Origin: a virus
Direction: 5' to 3' (one strand)
Length of the DNA: 23,571 bases
Virus record (IMG/VR): IMGVR_UViG_3300017971_000771
Span: 1 to 23,571 of that record
Shown here piece by piece: positions 11,898 to 18,318 of the stretch; the first letter of the stretch is position 1; each line of letters begins with the position of its first letter. The position numbers and the translations under genes were made by a program. The notes under the pieces are model-generated. The model saw nothing but the letters and a program-made list of their open reading frames with translations, did no database searches and had not been told where the DNA came from.

Positions 11898-13532
11898 TTA
11901 GTATTCATCGTAGTAAGCCACCTCACCAAATGGTGGCTCGAACTGTTTATACCGGGGGAACCTGGTAATCAACCAGAGGGTTTCAAAGTCCGGTTCCCCT
12001 GGGAATGTTGAGCATTCACCGTCAGTCATATAGATGACGCCCACCGGGGGATCGTAGTCCATATTTTCCTCGATCCACTGGTATCCCGGCCTGAAGCAGG
12101 TACCTCCACCCTCGAAGGGAAAACCACCCTCCGGTAGATCCTGAAGTGACTCAAACTCCTCAATGTGGTTCACCTGGGTATTTACGCACATTATGGTGAC
12201 CTTGAAGTCTCCGAACTGTTGCAGGATGTTTTTGGTTTCCGATACCAGGATCTTCTGATCCCTGGTGCCCATAGACCCAGACTCGTCAAAGATGATCACA
12301 AAGTGGCCCATGGCTGTAGCCTCTAGGGATGGGAGGAAGAAGCCACTATGGGAGTATCTGGGGTTTGGCCTCATAAAGTTGTAATCAGAGGCCATCTTAT
12401 CCACGAACCACCTGGCAAGTACTTCTCTCCAAGGAAGTCTGGGATTGGCATGGGCGTCCATCAGAGATCTGGCAAAACCAGGCTCTTTACCCTCTGAACT
12501 TGAGGAGATCTGATAAGCCTGTCTTTGAATCTGCTTCCATCTCTCGGCTTCCTGATCCATCTCTTGCTCGGTGGCCTCTCTGGCCTCACCTGTTTCAGGA
12601 TCTTTGCCCTGGAAGTCCCTTACTTCTCCCCACTTGGAGGGATGCGGTTTTTCATATTGTCCAGCATCTTCTCCGTCTCCTTGCCCATCTCCATTGACTT
12701 GTGAAGTATCCGGTGGCTGTTTTGGCTCTCCTCCAGGGCTTGAACCCCCTTCAGTAGGTCCGTTATCAGTGTTTCCTGGCCTTCCACCTTGTCCTCCAGG
12801 TTCTCCAGGGCTCCCCATACCTGATGAAGTCTCCCCGTCTCCCTCTCCAGCTTCTCCACCCTCTCCAGCATCTGTATCAGACCCTTCTCCGCTTCCACTC
12901 TCGCCTTCTTCAGCTTCTTCACTTCCTCCACCAGACTGCCCATCTTCATTGTTAGCTGGGGGATCTGAATTACTCTGTTCACCATTTCCGTCAGAGCCTT
13001 TTCCATCGTCTCTCTGTCCATATTCTTCACCTCCTTCATTGGTTTGCTCTGACTCACCAGAAGTATTTTCAGAGTCATTGTCAGCCTCTGAAGGATCAGG
13101 TGAGTCTTGTTGTTGATCTTGCTTGTCTTGCTTCTGGCGCTCATCTAGCAGGATCTCATAAACCTGCTCGACTGACATATCCTCAAAGCGCCCATCAACG
13201 AGAACACCGTCAATTAGTTTAAACCCAGCCTTCTGCAGCCAGAGGTTTATGACATAGTCTCCAGCCTCGTTGTAGAGCTGGTGATCCTTGTCACCCCTTC
13301 TCACATGATGCAGAAAGCCGCCATGGCCGGGGATCTCATGGACTATAAGGAACTTCAATTCATCAAGGTCACAAGCATCGATGAATCGAGGGTTATACCC
13401 CATGGTCACACCGTCAAACCAGGCTGTTTCGCATGCCGGGTCTTCGGCGAACTCAGCTCTCAGTACTTGTAATGCAAAGTAATGGTGAGAGCTAATGAGC
13501 CCACCCACTGCTTCTTTCAGCTTTGAGTGCAT
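11898..13532 (-). CDS. Putative metallopeptidase-VWA protein (CobT-like partner of MoxR)
   Basis: 544 residues. The N-terminal domain (1-130) resembles the putative metallopeptidase domain of the DUF2201/COG3864 type: LKFLIVHEIPGHGGFLHHV (H65, E66, H70, H75, H76) and YNEAGDYVIN (N88, D92). The zinc motif reads HExxxH, one residue longer than HExxH. Residues 131-300 are a very acidic Gly/Ser/Glu/Gln linker. The C-terminal domain (about 405-544) is a VWA fold with MIDAS residues DESGS (416-420), T478 and D504. AAGGAGG precedes the ATG. In MoxR-VWA systems the VWA protein delivers substrates to the AAA+ ring; the target here is unknown. The linker gives false frames on both strands. Confidence 0.88.
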   Translation of the reverse strand: MHSKLKEAVGGLISSHHYFALQVLRAEFAEDPACETAWFDGVTMGYNPRFIDACDLDELKFLIVHEIPGHGGFLHHVRRGDKDHQLYNEAGDYVINLWLQKAGFKLIDGVLVDGRFEDMSVEQVYEILLDERQKQDKQDQQQDSPDPSEADNDSENTSGESEQTNEGGEEYGQRDDGKGSDGNGEQSNSDPPANNEDGQSGGGSEEAEEGESGSGEGSDTDAGEGGEAGEGDGETSSGMGSPGEPGGQGGRPGNTDNGPTEGGSSPGGEPKQPPDTSQVNGDGQGDGEDAGQYEKPHPSKWGEVRDFQGKDPETGEAREATEQEMDQEAERWKQIQRQAYQISSSSEGKEPGFARSLMDAHANPRLPWREVLARWFVDKMASDYNFMRPNPRYSHSGFFLPSLEATAMGHFVIIFDESGSMGTRDQKILVSETKNILQQFGDFKVTIMCVNTQVNHIEEFESLQDLPEGGFPFEGGGTCFRPGYQWIEENMDYDPPVGVIYMTDGECSTFPGEPDFETLWLITRFPRYKQFEPPFGEVAYYDEY

Positions 13533-13557
13533 AACTAACTCCTCCTTTTTGTTGGTG

Positions 13558-13618
13558 TTTTAAGCCTCTCTAAGAATGCCCTCGTAAGTCGGTGAGGGCA
13601 TCGAACAAAGGCCTAAAA
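13558..13618 (-). repeat. Two-tier intercistronic inverted repeat
   Basis: Inner arms ATGCCCTC (13576-13583) and GAGGGCAT (13594-13601); outer arms TTTTAAGCCT (13558-13567) and AGGCCTAAAA (13609-13618) with one mismatch. The outer arm includes the stop codon of the 13613 gene. Confidence 0.75.
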
Positions 13619-14494
13619 AAGTCCTTTCATCTTTTCTAGGATCTCGTCAGCTTCATCCTTGGCCTTTTTCCGGTAAACATGATCCTCTCGAAGCATGGCA
13701 GGATCAGCTGTTGCCAGCTTGTCGTAGATCTCCTTGCCCACCTGCTCTAAGTCCGGATCTCCGGTAATGTTCAGTAGTGGGAGGATCTCACAAAGCTCTG
13801 CTATGTTCCCGGTGAGGGTATCTCTGAAGATCTTCTTGTCGTCATCCGGGCCAAAATTGATCCTCTCAGCCATATGGGAGACTACTTTGTAAAGTCTTTC
13901 CCATGCAGCCCTGATACCCTGGTGGATTAGATCTTTCTCCCGTTCTGAGGCTGCAACTGCAAGCTCCTGGAGCTTTTCCTTGGGAAGGTTGACTCTCCAG
14001 TCCTTACTATCTGCCAGGTTACCGTAGTGGATCTTGAATCTGTACTTAGCTCTCAGTTCTGATGGGGTAGGGTAGTCTGACTCATCAAAACTACTTCCCA
14101 TACGTTCAGATCCATTCTGATAAAGCGCATCGAAGAAAATCTCATACCGCTCTATCATGTAATCTACATCCTTCCAGAACTTCCGTTCCAGCTCGCCCAT
14201 CTTGGTCTGGAAGATCTCAATCTGATCAGCTCTTACCAGGCCTACACCGTTTGCAGTCCAGGGTACCGAAAGCCGATCCCTCAGCTGATAAGCCTCCAGA
14301 CGTGCTTTGATGGGCCCGTCAATAATGTCCTTGGGGATGATGAATTTGTTCACCCGCACGGCATCATCAGCGCAACCTATGCTATCGATTAGCGACTGGG
14401 TTTCCTTTTTTCCAAGCTTCCGGCCTGAGTAGCAGGTGCTTTCTACCTGTACCGTCATTGCCATTGATCTTAGATCACCTTTGATTTTTTTCAT
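13613..14494 (-). CDS. DUF3150-like protein of the MoxR-VWA module
   Basis: 293 residues, mostly alpha-helical. The N-terminus (VQVESTCYSGRKLGKKE), the VNKFIIPKDII segment and the PWTANGVGLVRADQIEIFQTKM block follow the layout of phage DUF3150 proteins, commonly found between CobS-like AAA+ and CobT-like VWA genes. The middle is a long helical region (ERKFWKDVDYMIERYEIFFDAL) and the C-terminus is charged. Function unknown; the invariant position suggests a scaffold or substrate adaptor. AAGGAGG lies 5 bases before the ATG. The family is recalled, not searched. Confidence 0.78.
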   Translation of the reverse strand: MKKIKGDLRSMAMTVQVESTCYSGRKLGKKETQSLIDSIGCADDAVRVNKFIIPKDIIDGPIKARLEAYQLRDRLSVPWTANGVGLVRADQIEIFQTKMGELERKFWKDVDYMIERYEIFFDALYQNGSERMGSSFDESDYPTPSELRAKYRFKIHYGNLADSKDWRVNLPKEKLQELAVAASEREKDLIHQGIRAAWERLYKVVSHMAERINFGPDDDKKIFRDTLTGNIAELCEILPLLNITGDPDLEQVGKEIYDKLATADPAMLREDHVYRKKAKDEADEILEKMKGLF

Positions 14495-14528
14495 GTCTTC
14501 CTCCTTTATCCTCTTGTTTTTGTTAAGC

Positions 14529-14597
14529 TAAACCATCCTAGAAGCGCTCACAAAATATATCATTAGATATACTCTGGGAGCGCCGAAGCATGGTTTA
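14529..14597 (-). repeat. Three-tier intercistronic inverted repeat
   Basis: Three concentric arm pairs: TAAACCAT/ATGGTTTA (14529-14536, 14590-14597), GCGCTC/GAGCGC (14544-14549, 14578-14583) and TATATC/GATATA (14556-14561, 14566-14571) around loop atta, with internal loops of 6-7 bases. The outer arm holds the stop codon of the ATPase gene. Confidence 0.82.
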
Positions 14598-15638
14598 ATT
14601 CTGCAGCTCTGGGTTTTCGGTGGCCCACTGGATATAGGCCTCGGTGAATTGAAGCTTCTTGTCTCGCCGGGTGGCAGAGGTCACCAGAAGCTTCTCGAAC
14701 TCCTGACCTAAGCGTTTGGAATACTGCATGATCGAAGACCAATTTTCACCATTTGCCAGCTCTGCTAGTGCCAATGTTAGTGCAAAGTGAATGTCAACCT
14801 CATCGGGCACGGGAGCTGTATCTGGCGACCGGATGCAGATCCGTGGATCTATCATCCTGTTTGCTATCGATTTGAATGCCATAAAGTCCTGGGCAAACTC
14901 AGCTCCAGCGGCGCCTTCGATCACTGTGCCAAGGATCTCGTCTTCATCCTGCCAGTCGTGGGCCCACTTTGAGACGTTCGCCACCGTTCTAGGGCTGGGA
15001 GTGTTTACCATGTCCCTAGAAGCGTTTGGCTTGAAGAGCATCTCTGGCTTCCTCATGATGTAGGCCCTTACTAGATAGTGGATGCTGTTTTTTTCTGCCC
15101 ACTCGTTCCATCCAAGAGGATCAGGTACCAGCTCAACGATGGTATCGAAGCGGCTCTTTACGGGTTCTAGGATGCTTTGAACTCCTGCTAGGTCTTCCTT
15201 TCTGTTAGTAGCAGCAACAAACCGGACAACTTCAGCTATCCTTTGGTTGTTAACTTCCCGGCCAAGCAAGAGCTGCATGGCTGCTGCCTGAACAGCTGCA
15301 GTGGCTTGGCCAAGGTCATCAAAGAAGACCACGGTCAACACGTTCGCATCGATCATCTTTTTAAGGTAGCCGAACGGTAGGAATCGAGCTTCACCATTTA
15401 CCAGTGCTGGAAAACCCTTGAAGTCAGTGGGATCTGATACCACTGGGTGCAGGATGATCAGGTTAATTTCTTTGCCGGACTCCCGGATCAGCTCAACGGC
15501 CCTTTTTACCAGATCTGTTTTACCTATCCCCGGAGCGCCAGAGATCAAAACTTGCCTACCCTTGATGATTGCCTTCACTAGGATCTTGATCAGAGTTTTT
15601 GGCCTCACCTGGGGCGCTGATTTTACTTCCTTTTTCAT
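14595..15638 (-). CDS. MoxR/CobS-type AAA+ ATPase
   Basis: 347 residues. Walker A SGAPGIGKT (33-41), Walker B VVFFDDLGQA (102-111), sensor 1 AATNR (141-145) and a following arginine-rich segment (LEPVKSRFDTIVEL) mark a MoxR-family AAA+ ATPase of the CobS/NirQ kind. These form hexameric rings that remodel client proteins with a VWA partner, which here is encoded two genes downstream. AAGGAGG lies 5 bases before the ATG. The client is unknown. Confidence 0.92.
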   Translation of the reverse strand: MKKEVKSAPQVRPKTLIKILVKAIIKGRQVLISGAPGIGKTDLVKRAVELIRESGKEINLIILHPVVSDPTDFKGFPALVNGEARFLPFGYLKKMIDANVLTVVFFDDLGQATAAVQAAAMQLLLGREVNNQRIAEVVRFVAATNRKEDLAGVQSILEPVKSRFDTIVELVPDPLGWNEWAEKNSIHYLVRAYIMRKPEMLFKPNASRDMVNTPSPRTVANVSKWAHDWQDEDEILGTVIEGAAGAEFAQDFMAFKSIANRMIDPRICIRSPDTAPVPDEVDIHFALTLALAELANGENWSSIMQYSKRLGQEFEKLLVTSATRRDKKLQFTEAYIQWATENPELQN

Positions 15639-15688
15639 TGTCTCCTCCTTATGATAAGTAGTTTTCCTAACTTATTTCCAACCACCTA

Positions 15689-15705
15689 CCAGGCCTTCAG
15701 CCTGG
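15689..15705 (-). repeat. Intercistronic hairpin upstream of the AAA+ gene
   Basis: CCAGGC, loop cttca, GCCTGG, between the stop of the 15897 gene and the ATPase ribosome site. Further pairing (AACC/GGTT) could extend to the stop codon, mirroring the two downstream junctions, but the outer arms are weak. Confidence 0.55.
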
Positions 15706-15717
15706 CGCATAGCGGGT

Positions 15718-15897
15718 TTAAGCCATATTTAGCCGCTTTTTGTGGCGATCTATTATGGATCTTCTTTTCTGATCAAGCTCTTCCATCTTTTCGATGTAGT
15801 TTTGCTTAACCATGCGCCTTTGCAGCTCTATGGCATCATACTCTTCCCGCTCTGCTTCGCTCATGTCATCCCGGATTATTTGTTCTAGTGATCTCAT
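15718..15897 (-). CDS. Small coiled-coil protein, first gene of the AAA+/VWA operon
   Basis: 59 residues from ATG at 15897 (GAGGAG upstream) to TAA at 15718. MRSLEQIIRDDMSEAEREE is followed by a charged helix (IELQRRMVKQNYIEKMEELDQKRRS) with heptad character and a basic end. Likely a single long helix or coiled coil. It leads the operon and could be an adaptor or regulator of the ATPase; that is position-based inference. Confidence 0.68.
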   Translation of the reverse strand: MRSLEQIIRDDMSEAEREEYDAIELQRRMVKQNYIEKMEELDQKRRSIIDRHKKRLNMA

Positions 15898-16084
15898 GAC
15901 TTACTCCTCTGGCTGTTAGTTGGGTTAAAGGCCTAGCAGATGATTGGATGGAAGGAGAGGAAAAGGAGTTAGCGGAAGGTTTCAGAGGTGCGAAGGTTTT
16001 CTACGCCTAGCATTCTCCTCGTTTAGTGCTTCCTACCTGTTGACTCTGATCAGTTCAGCATCCCCTAATCCGTCTGCAGCCAAG

Positions 16085-16250
16085 CTCAAAACCGGGAGGC
16101 AGTCTTTTCGGGTGTTTTAGCCACTAGAATCAAAGCTGGTGAGCGTCCTGGCCTACGGGCAAAGGCCATTCTCCCGTTGCGCTCCGTGCTCTTATATAAG
16201 GTAGAGCGCTTTCTGTTCACTGAACCACCAGGTACACAATGCACCCGGCG
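16085..16250 (-). ncRNA. Candidate structured RNA
   Basis: Read on the minus strand from an extended -10 (TGCTATATA, 16257-16265): hairpin CCGGGTGCA/TGTACCTGG (9 bp, loop 16237-16239), GTTC/GAAC with 3-base loop, GCGCTC/GAGCGC (16179-16209) around CTTATATAAG, GGCCT/AGGCC (16150-16167) and a long-range CGGGAG/CTCCCG pairing (16171-16176 with 16093-16098). No terminator was found. Each helix is short; the claim rests on their number. Confidence 0.35.
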
Positions 16251-16256
16251 CCATCC

Positions 16257-16265
16257 TATATAGCA
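16257..16265 (-). promoter_or_regulatory. Possible leftward extended -10 promoter
   Basis: TGC-TATATA on the minus strand fits an extended -10, with no good -35 upstream. It would drive the structured-RNA region and perhaps the AAA+/VWA operon beginning at 15897. Confidence 0.4.
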
Positions 16266-16325
16266 AGTGTTATGCCACATTTGTGATATTCGCCGTTTTT
16301 GACTCAACCATGCTAATCTACGGCT

Positions 16326-16472
16326 TGACAAAAAATATCAAAACACCTAAAAAAGTCTGGATTTGTGACAATAATTGTCAACAAATGACAAAAGATGTCA
16401 CCTCGGATCACCGCGAAAGTGACAAAAAAGTGACACTGTGTGGTATAATTAAGGTAGGATGAGAAATTGACA
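16326..16472. promoter_or_regulatory. Array of TGACA/TGTCA boxes, probable operator region
   Basis: Eight boxes: TGACA at 16326, 16366, 16386, 16420, 16431, 16468 and TGTCA at 16376 and 16396. Two form 15-bp inverted repeats with 5-base spacing (16366-16380 and 16386-16400), starting exactly 20 bp apart. They overlap the promoter at 16444, as expected for a multi-site regulator, and differ from the TATCAC operator. Confidence 0.65.
16441..16449 (+). promoter_or_regulatory. Rightward extended -10 promoter
   Basis: TGG-TATAAT (extended -10, consensus hexamer at 16444-16449) with a weak -35-like GTGACA 19 bases upstream. It lies within the TGACA box array and points to the rightward small-gene operon, with a leader of over 300 bases. 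Confidence 0.55.
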
Positions 16473-16480
16473 ACAGGGAA

Positions 16481-16497
16481 GGCGCCGCCAGGGCGCC
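16481..16497 (+). terminator. GGCGCC hairpin followed by a short T-rich tail
   Basis: GGCGCC, loop gccag, GGCGCC, then CCCTTTGTTTG. The weak tail allows a terminator or attenuator for transcripts from 16444. The arms equal those at 2338-2353. Confidence 0.4.
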
Positions 16498-16677
16498 CCC
16501 TTTGTTTGTACCTAGTGAGAGTGTGGGTACTCGCACGAGTTCCCCAAAACCCCAAATCCCCAAGGATCTTGCACTGTTATAAATGGTGCAGAAGCTCACA
16601 CACACGTGGGAAATACTTATTGTAATGGTGGAGTCGTAGGATAAATGGTTCTAACAGGCCCCCCTACCCTCCCCCAC

Positions 16678-16705
16678 TTGACCCATCCAACCACCCATAT
16701 ATAAA
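16678..16705 (+). promoter_or_regulatory. Rightward promoter of the small-gene operon
   Basis: TTGACC (16678-16683), 16 bases, TATAAA (16700-16705), about 80 bases before the first ATG of the operon (16784). No operator palindrome is visible in the spacer. Confidence 0.5.
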
Positions 16706-16783
16706 AAGAGAGGTTCCCCTGTGTAGACTTGGAGCCTCATTTTTGACTTTAGGGAACCCATATCCTAGGCGTAGGAGTCCCAA

Positions 16784-16942
16784 ATGGCGCCGAAATTCTG
16801 CGAAAATTGTTTAGATTCAGGCCGGAAAAGGGATGCAGAATTTGTGTGTCCCCACTGTAGAACTTATTTTTGCCATGAATGTAGGGATAGACTTGAGGGC
16901 GTCTGTGATGTTTGCCCTCCCCCACTAGTAAGATTCACATAG
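16784..16942 (+). CDS. 52-aa protein with double zinc-finger pattern
   Basis: ATG at 16784 with AGGAG upstream. Four CxxC-type pairs are seen: C6/C9, C22/C25 (CPHC), C30/C33 (CHEC) and C41/C44 (CDVC), enough for two interleaved zinc sites, a RING- or B-box-like cross-brace by spacing. Cross-brace zinc fingers usually mediate protein contacts. No family recognised. First gene of the rightward small-gene operon. Confidence 0.75.
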   Translation: MAPKFCENCLDSGRKRDAEFVCPHCRTYFCHECRDRLEGVCDVCPPPLVRFT

Positions 16943-16953
16943 GAGAAAGCACC

Positions 16954-17190
16954 ATGATGATCGATGCAACCTACACCAATGATTCATTAGTGGTCACCTT
17001 CAGGGATTCCCAGACAGGTGAGCAAAAAAGTTGTTCCATCAACCTGGAGCAAGCCAACAAGATGACTGTGGACGAGGCAATCAGCACCCTCGTCGCCTCG
17101 CTCCAGAAGCAGCTCGGCGTAGTTGAGCCTGAAGATGCGACCTTGGAGTCCCCCCGAGAGTACCTTGAGAGGGTAGGGGCTATCAGATAG
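16954..17190 (+). CDS. Small hypothetical protein
   Basis: 78 residues from ATG at 16954 (AGGAG, 8 bases). Beta-rich N-terminal half (MIDATYTNDSLVVTFRDS) and a helical C-terminal half (VDEAISTLVASLQKQL...PREYLERVGAI). No family recognised. Followed by an operator-bearing promoter. Confidence 0.75.
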   Translation: MMIDATYTNDSLVVTFRDSQTGEQKSCSINLEQANKMTVDEAISTLVASLQKQLGVVEPEDATLESPREYLERVGAIR

Positions 17191-17193
17191 TTC

Positions 17194-17222
17194 TTTACAA
17201 CGTATCACATCAGTGATAAAAT
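17194..17222 (+). promoter_or_regulatory. Promoter with repressor-type operator in the spacer
   Basis: TTTACA (17194-17199), 17 bases, TAAAAT (17217-17222). TATCACATCAGTGATA (17203-17218) is the operator of 4907-4922 with one change. The following GAGAAGTAG is shared with the promoters at 4903 and 18270. Confidence 0.82.
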
Positions 17223-17236
17223 GAGAAGTAGAGACA

Positions 17237-17443
17237 ATGAAATTTTGTGCCATCGACTGTCAGCCATGCAATCCTATATGCAGCCAGGACAACATCAAGA
17301 ACTGTCCGGCACTATGCAACCCGAGACGTGAGCTGGCGAGGAACCTTTGCGATGTCTGCCAAAGTTATAGACCTAGACGAGTATCGAAGAAAGAAAGCCG
17401 CAGAAAAAAGCGGGAAAAGTCTAAGGGGGCTAGGCTTGCCTGA
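17237..17443 (+). CDS. Cys-rich small protein
   Basis: 68 residues, ATG about 8 bases from the predicted transcription start, so nearly leaderless. Cysteines at 4, 8, 11, 15, 23, 27, 38 and 41 make a dense metal-binding pattern; the C-terminal third is extremely basic (KKESRRKKREKSKGARLA). The C-terminal 92 bases overlap the next gene in another frame. The Cys pattern and operator-promoter support it; the overlap makes the C-terminus less certain. Confidence 0.6.
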   Translation: MKFCAIDCQPCNPICSQDNIKNCPALCNPRRELARNLCDVCQSYRPRRVSKKESRRKKREKSKGARLA

Positions 17444-17588
17444 TGATTTCAGTCCGTTTGTCGGCCCCGATGATCAACCCGAAGATTTTGGCTTAACGGG
17501 CTTAGGGATCTATCTGGGAGGAGATTCCGATGAAGGGAGTAAGAAAAAATTTCCACAGACCCACAAGGGCCCACAAAGTGAAGACTAA
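17352..17588 (+). CDS. Small protein beginning with a VIDLDEYRRKK motif
   Basis: 78 residues from ATG at 17352 (GAGGA 9 bases upstream). MSAKVIDLDEYRRKKAAEK resembles the opening of many small phage-encoded proteins; the rest is acidic with Gly/Asp stretches (FVGPDDQPEDFGLTG). Unknown function. It overlaps the genes on both sides in other frames, 92 bases upstream and 59 downstream. Confidence 0.68.
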   Translation: MSAKVIDLDEYRRKKAAEKSGKSLRGLGLPDDFSPFVGPDDQPEDFGLTGLGIYLGGDSDEGSKKKFPQTHKGPQSED

Positions 17589-17646
17589 GTACTACAGGCC
17601 CAAGGAGAAAGAGAACCTTCGCAAGGAAGAGACAGACGAAGACTAA
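17530..17646 (+). CDS. 38-aa basic peptide
   Basis: ATG at 17530 with GGAGGAG 6 bases upstream, one of the strongest ribosome sites nearby. MKGVRKNFHRPTRAHKVKTK is very basic and the tail is acidic (KEETDED). It may bind nucleic acid. It overlaps the end of the previous gene in another frame. Confidence 0.6.
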   Translation: MKGVRKNFHRPTRAHKVKTKYYRPKEKENLRKEETDED

Positions 17647-17739
17647 TGGAATAACTACAGTTTTCTTTCTATATTCTAGAATTCAGAATTTGAAGGGAAA
17701 TCTTAATAATATTGTTTAAGTAGGGAAAAACAATAAAAA

Positions 17740-17754
17740 ACGCTCGAAGAGCGT
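17740..17754 (-). terminator. Leftward terminator without a leftward gene
   Basis: On the minus strand ACGCTC-ttc-GAGCGT followed by TTTTTTATTG is a textbook intrinsic terminator, yet no leftward gene is seen to its right. On the plus strand the same hairpin sits directly before the AGGAGG of the 17766 gene, where it may affect translation. Confidence 0.6.
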
Positions 17755-17765
17755 AGGAGGCTTAA

Positions 17766-18221
17766 ATGAGTGGTTGCCCTGGATTTAATAAGTGGCGTAG
17801 ACGTTGGACTTCTCTTCTTTTTGCAGTTCTTCTTAGTCTCATGCTTATCGGCGGTATGCTTACTTGTTCTGCCTTCGGCCCTGACCCCTTCCCGGTGGTT
17901 ACTGAGGAGGCTGTCGAGTCTGTTCCGTTCGTAGTGAAGAATGGCAGTGAGTGCTTGTCCTTCGACTTTGTGGTTTACGAGGTCGATGATGGGGTGGAGA
18001 TTCCCGTTGCTGGCTACCTTCTGAACCCTGGCGATAGGATTGAGTTCATGGTCCCTCCTGGGGATTACTGTGTGTATGTGTTGGCTAAGAGGGGAGGGGA
18101 GGTTGTTGGTGACGTCTTGATGTGTTCGGGGATTCCCCTAGAAGGTATTCCGCCAGACTCTAAGTCTACTCTCTTTCTTGACGATGACGGCAGGTACTGT
18201 GCCAAGAATTATGGTGCATAG
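17766..18221 (+). CDS. Secreted or lipoprotein-like protein, candidate moron
   Basis: 151 residues. A basic N-terminus (NKWRRRWT) leads to hydrophobic SLLFAVLLSLMLIGGML and a cysteine in GGMLTCSAFG that could be a lipobox, though Thr at -1 is unusual. The mature part is beta-rich with cysteines that could pair (ECLSF, DYCVYV, MCSGI, YCAKN). Expected outside the cytoplasmic membrane. Codons end in T more often than in neighbouring genes and the gene is isolated by spacers, so it looks like a later-acquired lysogenic conversion gene; its effect is unknown. AGGAGG lies 5 bases before the ATG. Confidence 0.75.
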   Translation: MSGCPGFNKWRRRWTSLLFAVLLSLMLIGGMLTCSAFGPDPFPVVTEEAVESVPFVVKNGSECLSFDFVVYEVDDGVEIPVAGYLLNPGDRIEFMVPPGDYCVYVLAKRGGEVVGDVLMCSGIPLEGIPPDSKSTLFLDDDGRYCAKNYGA

Positions 18222-18269
18222 GGGCGATGGTAGGTGCTAGACTGTCGGATTCCTCCAGATATTTTCTTC

Positions 18270-18298
18270 TTGACATAATATCACATCGGTGATAGTAT
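18270..18298 (+). promoter_or_regulatory. Promoter with repressor-type operator in the spacer
   Basis: TTGACA (18270-18275), 17 bases, TAGTAT (18293-18298). The perfect TATCACATCGGTGATA lies at 18279-18294. Same layout and same GAGAAGTAG initial sequence as at 17194. Confidence 0.87.
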
Positions 18299-18318
18299 GA
18301 GAAGTAGGAGGTAGGGAG

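Larger units (their letters stand above)
15898..16783. other. 886-base region without a convincing gene
   Basis: Only short frames without ribosome sites were found. It separates the leftward AAA+/VWA operon from the rightward small-gene operon and contains a candidate structured RNA (16085-16265), an array of TGACA boxes (16326-16472), promoters at 16444 and 16678 and a GGCGCC hairpin. The stretch 15898-16085 shows nothing clear beyond a 14-codon frame. Confidence 0.7.

Noticed and set aside
12571-13144. Pro/Ser-rich plus-strand frame (181 codons) and Lys/Leu-rich minus-strand frame (174 codons)
   Set aside because: Both lie in the low-complexity linker of the VWA protein and arise from its codon bias; neither has a ribosome site.
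15985-16030. 14-codon frame MLGVENLRTSETFR upstream of the 15897 gene
   Set aside because: Too short, and the GGAG-like site is only 2 bases from the ATG.
16273-16288. TGCCACATTTGTGATA as a fifth repressor operator
   Set aside because: Only one half-site fits; no -35 and -10 at the matching distance as in the other four.
16086-16331. Minus-strand 81-codon frame in the gene-free region
   Set aside because: No ribosome site, no recognisable domain, and it coincides with the candidate structured RNA.
17352-17443. Programmed frameshift joining the 17237 and 17352 frames at A-AAA-AAG
   Set aside because: The heptamer would shift to -1, whereas the second frame is in +1.
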